A stretch of 5,405 nt of DNA from Pseudomonadota bacterium (lineage in GTDB: Bacteria > Pseudomonadota > Gammaproteobacteria > Burkholderiales > Methylophilaceae): contig JAKPIR010000269.1 in the NCBI GenBank assembly GCA_029549705.1, positions 1 to 5,405 of the forward strand, in the 5' to 3' direction. This document shows positions 1 to 5,325 of this stretch, piece by piece (position 1 is the first letter of the stretch; each line of letters begins with the position of its first letter). The notes beneath the pieces are model-generated. The model had not been told where the DNA came from, searched no databases, and was given only the letters and a program-made list of their open reading frames with translations. The translations under genes were made by a program, and so were the position numbers.

Positions 1-419
1 AAATTATCATGGCACGGTTTGCACGTTATTTTGCGCTAATGTATCAAACGGGCATCCCTATTTTAGATGCCATTAAAATATGTGAAAAGATTGTGGGCAA
101 TCGCGTGGTGACCGACGCACTGAGTCGTGTGCATGCACAAATTAATTCGGGCGATGCGATGTCGGAGAGCTTTCGAAATGCGGGTTTATTTCCACCTTTG
201 GTGGTTCGTATGATTCGTGTGGGTGAAAATACTGGAGCACTAGATAAGTCATTGTTAAATATAAGCTATTTTTATGATAGAGATGTAAAGGACTCGATGG
301 AAAAATTGCTTAAATTAATCGAGCCAGCATTAACGGTGATATTGGGTGCAATTCTTGGGTTTATTATGTTTTCTGTGTTAGGGCCAGTTTATGACTCGTT
401 CAGTAAACTTAACTTTTAA
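1..419 (+). CDS. Type II secretion F family / PilC-like inner-membrane platform protein, C-terminal part (5' end outside window)
   Basis: This is the last about 138 codons of a GspF/PilC/MshG-type polytopic protein, the inner-membrane platform that contacts the assembly ATPase and lifts pilin subunits into the fibre. The frame is already open at base 3 (Ile-Ile before the Met codon at 9), so the ATG at 9 is internal. The visible part matches the second of the two T2SSF repeats: an opening ARFARYFALMYQTGIP-like helix with LDAI, then FPPLVVRMIRVGENTGALD, then SYFYDRDV, all family hallmarks. A final membrane helix follows (about residues 103-126 counted from the Met at 9), with the usual conserved Pro of IEPALT and a short tail. 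Full-length members are about 400 residues, so roughly two thirds is missing upstream. The family is clear. Whether it is GspF, PilC or MshG cannot be settled from this fragment. Confidence 0.93.
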   Translation, partial: IIMARFARYFALMYQTGIPILDAIKICEKIVGNRVVTDALSRVHAQINSGDAMSESFRNAGLFPPLVVRMIRVGENTGALDKSLLNISYFYDRDVKDSMEKLLKLIEPALTVILGAILGFIMFSVLGPVYDSFSKLNF

Positions 420-452
420 CGCGTCTAGTATCAGGTAACCATAAATCAAAAC
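420..452 (+). other. Only intergenic gap in the window; no promoter or terminator seen
   Basis: Thirty-three bases separate the platform gene from the next start. There is no GC-rich hairpin with a T run, and no convincing -35/-10 pair. The short palindrome GGTAACC (434-440) is too small to call an operator. An AGGT at 433-436 is the nearest ribosome-binding-like run, but it lies about 16 bases from the ATG at 453, which is farther than usual. The gap looks like a simple spacer inside an operon. Confidence 0.5.
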
Positions 453-2108
453 ATGTTTAAAGCCAGTCAACACAAAATAGTACTATGCGCAACGGCCAAC
501 AATTTGTTAGCTGGGGTGTGGCGCAGTGGTCAACTGCAGGGCAATCAAGCTTTTGCTAATGATGATGTTGGCTACGCAGCATTCACTGAATTTTTAAATC
601 AATACAATACCGCCCCCATTTATCTGATTGCAGATGCTGTTGAGGAAGACTATAAGCTAGAAAGTTTGCCCCATACTTCTGGTGCGGCAAAGCGAGAGTT
701 AATTGAGCGTAAGCTGAATCAGTTTTATCGGGGTCTGGCTTATCGCACTGCGCATTTTATCCAGCGAGAAAAAGACAAGCGCAAAGATGATAAATATTTA
801 TTTGTTGCTTTAAGTAATGATGAGTTTTTAAAAAACTGGGTTGCACTGATACATACGGCCAAAGCACAACTGGTGGGTGTTTACTTGTTGCCAATGCTAA
901 GTCAAGTATTGGTGCGCCAACTAAAATTGATGTCCCCGCACATATTGCTGTGCGAAAAACTATCATCAGGTTTAAGGCAAACGTATTTTCACAATGGCCG
1001 ACTAAGGATGAGCCGCCTTGTGACGAGCGTTCCAACAGCAGCAAATCAATTGGGCTATTTTTATTTAGTAGAAACTGAAAAAACGCGTTTATATTTAATT
1101 AGCCAACGATTTATCTCGCAAGATACGCCAATCAATCTCGTGTTGGTAAGTATAGATGGCAGCACAAAAGCAATCAGTCAGGGGATAAGCCAAGAGCAAA
1201 CACTTGAGTGTACTGATCTCGATTTGAGTCAAATAGCCAAGAGTGTCAATTTGCCTGCAGATCTGGTGCAACAAATGCCAGAACTCTTGCATATGCAGCT
1301 ATTGGCAAAAGGCAATTTAGTTGACAACTTAGCACCACCGTCTCAAACAAAAGAATATCAGTTTAATCAAGTTAAAAGGGCTATTTTCATTGCTAGCGCT
1401 TTAATTGGATTGATTGGTTTATTGGCGGCAGGATGGTTTTTTAAACTAGGTTTAGACAATAAAGAAGCGTTCAACCAAGCGGTGCAGGATACTGTCATCC
1501 AAGAGCATCGTTATAGTGAAGCCGCAAAGAATTTTCCTGCAACGCCAGTAAATGCTGCGGATTTAAAACTCGCTGTTGAATTAGATAAAACAATCGCGGC
1601 TTATCCAAAATCACCGCGACGCATGATGTTAGCGGTGAGCGCCGCGTTGGAACTATCTTCTGAAATACAACTAGATAGATTACGTTGGGCCTTCACGAAT
1701 GATTTAAATATAAAAGATGAAGATAATTTATTGGCTTTGCCCGCCAGTAATTTACAGTCGACAGCCAGCACGGTGGATGACCCGGCTAAACTGATTGAAC
1801 TAGGGTATGTGAATGCACAAATAGCAAACTTTAACGGGGATTATCGCGCAGCGCTCAACAGTGTAAACAAGTTTGTGGCCAATTTAAAAGCAAATACACA
1901 GGTGGCTACGGTAGAAGTGTTACAAGCGCCGGTAAATGTCAGTTCTTATGTGGGCTTGCAGGGCAGCACAACCGATGAGCAATCGACGCAAAGGCAACCA
2001 GCTTTATTTAAGCTAAAAATAATACTTAAATCAGCTGATGCGCCTGAAGCATTACCTTACGAAGGGCAAGTGCCTAGTGGACAGACTTTAGGAAAACCGC
2101 TGCCATGA
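453..2108 (+). CDS. GspL-like assembly protein: PilM-like cytoplasmic domain fused to PilN-like periplasmic domain
   Basis: This 551-residue bitopic protein probably forms the core of the alignment complex next to the platform protein. Residues 1-308 are cytoplasmic. They open with a beta hairpin (KIVLCATANNLLAGVW), followed by a conserved-looking block ADAVEEDYKLESLPH, IERKLNQFYRG, YRTA and DDKYLFVALSN (about 60-122), then SSGLRQTYFHNGRLRMSRL (171-189). A membrane helix spans about 309-330. The periplasmic part begins with a helical, probably coiled stretch (335-380). It then shows PilN-like features: a helix around AVSAALELSSEIQLDRLRWAF (394-414) and late beta strands VATVEVLQAP and FKLKIIL. 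The length equals a typical PilM plus PilN. The PilM-type phosphate-binding glycines are not evident at the N-terminus, so ATP binding is doubtful, as in GspL. The start is the only ATG after an in-frame TAG at 426. The stop overlaps the next gene by 4 nt. The architecture call is good; the exact family name is uncertain. Confidence 0.78.
   Translation: MFKASQHKIVLCATANNLLAGVWRSGQLQGNQAFANDDVGYAAFTEFLNQYNTAPIYLIADAVEEDYKLESLPHTSGAAKRELIERKLNQFYRGLAYRTAHFIQREKDKRKDDKYLFVALSNDEFLKNWVALIHTAKAQLVGVYLLPMLSQVLVRQLKLMSPHILLCEKLSSGLRQTYFHNGRLRMSRLVTSVPTAANQLGYFYLVETEKTRLYLISQRFISQDTPINLVLVSIDGSTKAISQGISQEQTLECTDLDLSQIAKSVNLPADLVQQMPELLHMQLLAKGNLVDNLAPPSQTKEYQFNQVKRAIFIASALIGLIGLLAAGWFFKLGLDNKEAFNQAVQDTVIQEHRYSEAAKNFPATPVNAADLKLAVELDKTIAAYPKSPRRMMLAVSAALELSSEIQLDRLRWAFTNDLNIKDEDNLLALPASNLQSTASTVDDPAKLIELGYVNAQIANFNGDYRAALNSVNKFVANLKANTQVATVEVLQAPVNVSSYVGLQGSTTDEQSTQRQPALFKLKIILKSADAPEALPYEGQVPSGQTLGKPLP
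1377..1442 (+). other. Single transmembrane helix joining the PilM-like and PilN-like halves
   Basis: Codons 309-330 of the 551-residue protein encode an uninterrupted hydrophobic run (RAIFIASALIGLIGLLAAGWFF). It is preceded by Lys/Arg (QVKRA) and followed by KLGLDNKE. By the positive-inside rule the N-terminal half is cytoplasmic and the C-terminal half periplasmic. This is the junction at which separate pilM and pilN genes would normally be split. Confidence 0.85.
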
Positions 2109-2758
2109 AGTTAGAAGCAACAAAACAAGAGGCTAGGCCGGGTGCAAAAGATGCACTCAAACTACAAGTGCCGTTATTGCTGGCAGGCATAACGCTAATT
2201 GCTGCGATTATTTTAGTTGTTTTAGCGCATCGATATAGTACCGAGCAGGAAAAAGCCTTGCAGACACAGCAAGGGTTGCTGAATGCCGCACGCCAGCATT
2301 TTCAATCTTCTGGCATTGAAAAAGAGATGATTACAGAATATTTGCCAAAATATCAAATGCTGATTGATAAAGGATTTGTGGGTGAAGAGCGGCGCATTGA
2401 ATGGGTTGACGAGCTACGCGCACAGCATAAAAATCACAAACTTTTTGGTGTTAAATATAGCATTAGCCAGCAAGAAGTCTACAAGCCAGCATTTATCCCA
2501 AATCTTGGGGGCTTTGTATTGCACCGGTCTGTGATGAAGTTAGACTTAGACATGCTCCATGAAGGCGATATTCTGCAATTAGTCGAAAATTTAGGGGCCC
2601 AAAACGGTGCACCATTTGTGTTACGTGATTGTGAAATAAGAAGACTAAACAGTAATGCAGAACTCAGTCGGCAACTGGTTGCAAACTTACACGCGCAATG
2701 TGAGCTTGACTGGCTTACTTTACATGAGCCCTTGGCACAAACGGCAGTAACTCCATGA
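2105..2758 (+). CDS. PilO/GspM-like bitopic assembly protein
   Basis: This 217-residue protein has a short cytoplasmic tail with basic residues, one membrane helix (about 21-40, VPLLLAGITLIAAIILVVLA), a periplasmic helical stretch (43-70, probably coiled coil) and a mixed C-terminal domain. That layout is the PilO/GspM/MshJ pattern, and in the family such proteins pair with PilN- or GspL-type partners. The partner here is the gene immediately before it. A highly charged segment GFVGEERRIEWVDELR (90-105), followed by KLFGVKYSI, sits where PilO has its first ferredoxin-like helix and strand. I believe the segment is conserved in related betaproteobacterial proteins, but this was not checked. 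Two periplasmic cysteines, C176 (LRDCEIRR) and C199 (AQCELDWLT), could form a disulfide. The start ATG lies in an ATGA overlap with the previous stop, and no strong ribosome-binding site is seen, which suggests coupled translation. Primary-sequence similarity to textbook PilO is weak; the call rests on topology and position. Confidence 0.7.
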   Translation: MKLEATKQEARPGAKDALKLQVPLLLAGITLIAAIILVVLAHRYSTEQEKALQTQQGLLNAARQHFQSSGIEKEMITEYLPKYQMLIDKGFVGEERRIEWVDELRAQHKNHKLFGVKYSISQQEVYKPAFIPNLGGFVLHRSVMKLDLDMLHEGDILQLVENLGAQNGAPFVLRDCEIRRLNSNAELSRQLVANLHAQCELDWLTLHEPLAQTAVTP

Positions 2759-3306
2759 CTAATAGGATGAATTGTTTATTTTCTCTAATTTTGTTGTTTG
2801 TCATGGCGACACCCGTGGGCCATGCTGCGCCCAATGATAACCTAGGACGATTATTCAGTCGCCCGATTGAGCGTAACAATCTAGATGTACTAAGACAAAA
2901 TCAAAAATTAAAAGTGATTGTGCCTCAAGAAAATGCAGCACCCGAGGTTGAGGAGAAGGCGGCACCTGAGGAGTTGCCAGAACCCGTGACACTGCAAGGC
3001 TACGTGAAGCGCAGTGACGGCAAAGGTAACACAATATGGATTAATAATCAGGCTGTCCAAGAAAACACTACGGTTGATAAAGTCAAAGTGGGTCGAGTTA
3101 ACCAGCGCGGGTTCTCAAAAAAAGGCGCTAGTACAGAAGGCGTGGATGTAAAAATCCCGGTGACAGGAAAACAAATTAGATTGAAACCAGGCCAGATGTA
3201 CGAGCCGGAGAATAACAAAATTTATGAAATGCAGATTGTAGAAAAAACCAAAAGACTCGAGTTAGAGCAAAGCGGCGTGATTAATAGCGATGAAACACCA
3301 CAGTAA
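2755..3306 (+). CDS. Exported PilP/MshK/GspC-like assembly protein with HR-type domain
   Basis: This 183-residue protein starts with a signal peptide (Asn/Arg-containing head, hydrophobic core CLFSLILLFVMA, likely cut near A24/A25 after GHA or GHAA). There is no lipobox cysteine after the core, unlike PilP, and no retained anchor is obvious, unlike GspC. Next come NLGRLFSRPIERNNLDVLR (29-47), a Pro/Glu/Ala linker (about 56-77) and a beta-rich segment opening with VTLQGYVKRSDGKGNTIWINNQ (78-99) and ending in IRLKPGQMYEP (141-151). The G-x-V plus W-I-N-N layout resembles the HR domain of PilP/GspC, which in that family docks on the secretin N0 domain. The order after PilMN- and PilO-like genes supports a PilP/MshK role. 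It starts in an ATGA overlap; a second in-frame ATG at 2767 is possible but would shorten only the basic head. Its 3' end overlaps the next gene by 17 nt. Confidence 0.68.
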   Translation: MTNRMNCLFSLILLFVMATPVGHAAPNDNLGRLFSRPIERNNLDVLRQNQKLKVIVPQENAAPEVEEKAAPEELPEPVTLQGYVKRSDGKGNTIWINNQAVQENTTVDKVKVGRVNQRGFSKKGASTEGVDVKIPVTGKQIRLKPGQMYEPENNKIYEMQIVEKTKRLELEQSGVINSDETPQ

Positions 3307-4603
3307 TCCCAAGTTCAATCAGCGAGGGGCATCTTTAATTGTATTGGTGTTGGTGTTAGTGCTGGGAGGGTTGGCGGTAATTTTTTCAAGTTTGGATGGC
3401 CAGAGCATTAGAGCTGAGCGTGATAAAAAGACCCATGATGCATTATCCGAAGCAAAATTAGCGCTAATTGGCTATGCAACCAGAAGTGGACTAGCTACGG
3501 GCGCTGCTAGACCAGGTGAGTTGCCCTGTCCAGATGCAAATAATGATGGGTCATCAGACGTTTGTGCTGTGAATGCTCTGGGCCGATTACCTTGGAGAAC
3601 ATTAGGCATTAATGACCTACGCGATGGCGATGGTGAAAGACTTTGGTATGCTGTATCAACCACATTTAAGAATAACCCAAGGATATATCCACTAAATAGT
3701 GATACTTTGGGGACAATTACATTGCGAGACGCAGCAGGAAGCCTACTTTACAATGGTGTAGCAAATAATGGGTTAGTCGCGGTGATAGTCTCGCCCGGTG
3801 CGCCTATGACACGTCAGGATGGAGTGCATCAGGTGCGAGATGTCGCAAATATAAATAATGCAATTAACTACTTAGACATTGCACTAGGCGAAGACAACCA
3901 AAATTTTTTAAATGGTAACCTGAATGGATTTGTCTTAGGGCCCATTAAAGACGCCACGGGTGACATTATCCTAAACGATAAAATAGTTTCAATTTCTCGA
4001 CATGAAATTATGGTACCTGTTGAGAGGCGGGTTGCTGCTACCGTTATCAACTCATTATTAGATTATTTTTGTGGTTCAGGTAATGTGAATTACGACACAA
4101 ATAATTGTCTGGCCGCGGGCGGCCCAAGAAGCTACCCACATCCGGCAAATTTTGCTGACTCGACATGTTTAGGGATAGGAAATCTAGCCGCAGGGTGTGC
4201 TTCAGATTTGATGGTAAATCACGGCCGATTGCCCGCTAATCCGAATCTAAGCTGGGACACAACTTCATTGTTATTAGGTTCGAATGGCAATTGGTTTCAA
4301 AGAAACGGCTGGCGTGAACAAGTACATTATGCTGTGGCACCAGCATGTGTTATAGGTACAACCGATTGTGATGGCCTAGGGTTTCAAACGCTAAATATAT
4401 CACTTTTGAATACAATTGATGCTAATCTGGTTGTGGCAGTGGGTGGTGAGGCGCTCACTGGCCAATCGCGCGCATCAGTTGCCGATAAATTAAATGAAGC
4501 GAATTATTTAGAGGATGAAAATTTGACAACAGCAGATGATATTTATACAAACTTATCTCTAATGGGGAATCTATTCAACGACCGAGTCGTGAGCCTTCCA
4601 TAA
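3290..4603 (+). CDS. Large PilX/GspK-like minor pseudopilin with two tandem passenger domains
   Basis: This 437-residue protein has a 13-residue leader ending in Q-R-G and then A-S-L-I-V and a long hydrophobic helix (14-33), which is a class III prepilin signal. Mature position 5 is Val rather than Glu, as is common in PilX- and GspK-type tip subunits. After a helical spine (to about 62, ALIGYA) comes a globular region with LPCPD (78-82), GRLPWRTLG (98-106), DGDGERLWYAVS (112-123) and NNGLVAVIVSPGAP (159-172), closing with NDKIVSIS (229-236). From about 249 the same order recurs in weaker form: SLLDYF, YPHPA, GRLPANPNLSW, GWREQVHYAVAPAC, NLVVAVGGEALTGQ and finally NDRVVSLP at the C-terminus. 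It has eight cysteines (80, 92, 261, 273, 293, 303, 353, 360), plausibly in disulfides. The start is the first ATG after an in-frame stop at 3278-3280, overlapping the previous gene by 17 nt. The pseudopilin call is strong; the PilX/GspK assignment is inferred. Confidence 0.82.
   Translation: MKHHSNPKFNQRGASLIVLVLVLVLGGLAVIFSSLDGQSIRAERDKKTHDALSEAKLALIGYATRSGLATGAARPGELPCPDANNDGSSDVCAVNALGRLPWRTLGINDLRDGDGERLWYAVSTTFKNNPRIYPLNSDTLGTITLRDAAGSLLYNGVANNGLVAVIVSPGAPMTRQDGVHQVRDVANINNAINYLDIALGEDNQNFLNGNLNGFVLGPIKDATGDIILNDKIVSISRHEIMVPVERRVAATVINSLLDYFCGSGNVNYDTNNCLAAGGPRSYPHPANFADSTCLGIGNLAAGCASDLMVNHGRLPANPNLSWDTTSLLLGSNGNWFQRNGWREQVHYAVAPACVIGTTDCDGLGFQTLNISLLNTIDANLVVAVGGEALTGQSRASVADKLNEANYLEDENLTTADDIYTNLSLMGNLFNDRVVSLP
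3443..4012 (+). repeat. Passenger-domain copy 1 in the 437-residue pseudopilin (protein-level repeat)
   Basis: Codons about 52-241 encode the well-kept copy. Its landmarks, in order, are ALIGYA, LPCPD with a second Cys 12 residues later, GRLPWRTLG, DGDGERLWYAVS, LVAVIVSPGAP, INYLD and NDKIVSISRHEI. The next pseudopilin has the same order from ALMGYA to its C-terminus over a similar length. The repeat is visible in protein, not as direct DNA identity. Confidence 0.6.
4034..4600 (+). repeat. Passenger-domain copy 2, degenerate, in the 437-residue pseudopilin (protein-level repeat)
   Basis: Codons about 249-437 show the same landmarks in the same order with weaker matches: SLLDYF for ALIGYA, YPHPA for LPCPD, GRLPANPNLSW with later LLLG for GRLPWRTLG, WREQVHYAVA for ERLWYAVS, NLVVAVGGEALTGQ for GLVAVIVSPGAPMTRQ, ANYLED for INYLD, and NDRVVSLP for NDKIVSIS. 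The length is about equal to copy 1 (roughly 190 residues). I aligned the copies by eye only. Confidence 0.5.
4523..4549 (+). promoter_or_regulatory. Weak candidate internal promoter ahead of the 240-residue pseudopilin gene
   Basis: A perfect TTGACA (4523-4528) is followed after 15 bases by TATACA (4544-4549), about 53 bases before the ATG at 4603. The spacer is shorter than the preferred 17 and the site lies inside coding sequence, so it may be chance. If real, it would give extra transcript for the last pseudopilin and the MoeB-family gene. Confidence 0.18.
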
Positions 4604-5325
4604 TGCGCTATAAATCCCATCACTTAAAAGGATTCACTCTGATAGAAATGGCCGTCGTACTGGTCATTTTGGCATTGCTGTTGGGTGGATTGCTCTTGCC
4701 TTTATCTGCTCAACTAGACCAAAAGAATTACACGGATACAAAAAGGCAGTTAGAGAGTTCGATGGAAGCTTTGATGGGTTATGCTATTGCGAATAAACAC
4801 TTACCATGCCCAGATAAAAATGCTGGAGCGAACAATGGGCCAAATGATAACCCCAATGATGGCATAGAAGATTTTGATGTAGTAGCTGGGACCTGCATTA
4901 CGCAAGAAGGAAATTTTCCGTGGGCAACATTAAGCTTGAAAGATACTGACTCGTGGAATCAACGATTAATTTATAGGGCGAGCGCCGCTTTTACCGTAAG
5001 GGCGCCAATCACAACTTTTGGGCTAGCAACAAATGGTGTTCTGCGCTTGTGTAACGAGGCCGCATGCAATGCGCCTCGGTTGACAGATACCGCGGTAGCT
5101 GTAATCGTTTCGAGAGGAAAAAATCGGGGTGTCTGCACAACGTTACCTTCGCCGCCTGCTTGTGTAGACGAACGTGAGAATGACGATGCTGACAATGATT
5201 TTGTCAGTCATGAACTTAGAGTAAGCAGTGTAGCAAGCCCTAACGCAGAATATGACGATGTTGTTGCCTGGCTTTCAAGCAATATATTAGTAAATCGTAT
5301 GGTTTCCGCAGGTCAGTTACCTTAA
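4603..5325 (+). CDS. Large type IV pilin-like protein with canonical class III prepilin signal and Cys-rich passenger domain
   Basis: This 240-residue prepilin has a 10-residue basic leader ending in Lys-Gly, then FTLIEMAVVLVILALLLGG. Phe is at mature position 1 and Glu at position 5, the textbook site for prepilin peptidase cleavage and N-methylation. The hydrophobic helix runs about 11-33, followed by an amphipathic spine to ALMGYA (56-61). The globular domain has LPCPD (67-71), an Asn/Asp/Gly-rich loop (72-92), CITQEGNFPWATL (98-110), DSWNQRLIYRAS (116-127), AVAVIVSRGKNRG (164-176), an acidic patch (189-199) and a closing YDDVVAWLSSNILVNRMV. Six cysteines (69, 98, 150, 155, 178, 187) suggest disulfides formed in the periplasm. 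It shares its domain order with the preceding gene, so the two subunits probably arose by duplication. The start overlaps the previous stop by one base (TAATG) and no strong ribosome-binding site is seen. It is larger than usual GspG or PilA-type major pilins, so it may be a minor subunit. Confidence 0.88.
   Translation: MRYKSHHLKGFTLIEMAVVLVILALLLGGLLLPLSAQLDQKNYTDTKRQLESSMEALMGYAIANKHLPCPDKNAGANNGPNDNPNDGIEDFDVVAGTCITQEGNFPWATLSLKDTDSWNQRLIYRASAAFTVRAPITTFGLATNGVLRLCNEAACNAPRLTDTAVAVIVSRGKNRGVCTTLPSPPACVDERENDDADNDFVSHELRVSSVASPNAEYDDVVAWLSSNILVNRMVSAGQLP

Noticed and set aside
9..11. ATG at 9 as the true start of a short 136-residue protein
   Set aside because: The frame is open to the window edge and the sequence begins in the middle of a T2SSF domain, so this is an internal Met of a longer gene.
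757..1292. Reverse-strand open frames (757-1044 and 1095-1292)
   Set aside because: They lie wholly inside the well-supported 551-residue gene, show no recognisable domain, and are antisense shadows.
1321..1350. TTGACA at 1321 as a promoter
   Set aside because: No acceptable -10 hexamer follows at 16-18 bases, and it is mid-gene with no downstream start nearby.
3472..4050. Reverse-strand open frames (3472-3663 and 3868-4050)
   Set aside because: Both are short, low-complexity translations opposite the pseudopilin gene with no recognisable features.
4117..4125. GGGC/GCCC mini hairpin as a terminator
   Set aside because: The stem is only four base pairs with a one-base loop, there is no T run, and it is inside coding sequence.
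5080..5108. TTGACA at 5080 as a promoter for the MoeB-family gene
   Set aside because: The best -10 at normal spacing (TAATCG) is poor, and it lies more than 200 bases from the start.
4971..5195. Reverse-strand open frame opposite the 240-residue pilin
   Set aside because: It has no domain or supporting start signal, while the forward frame has clear pilin features.
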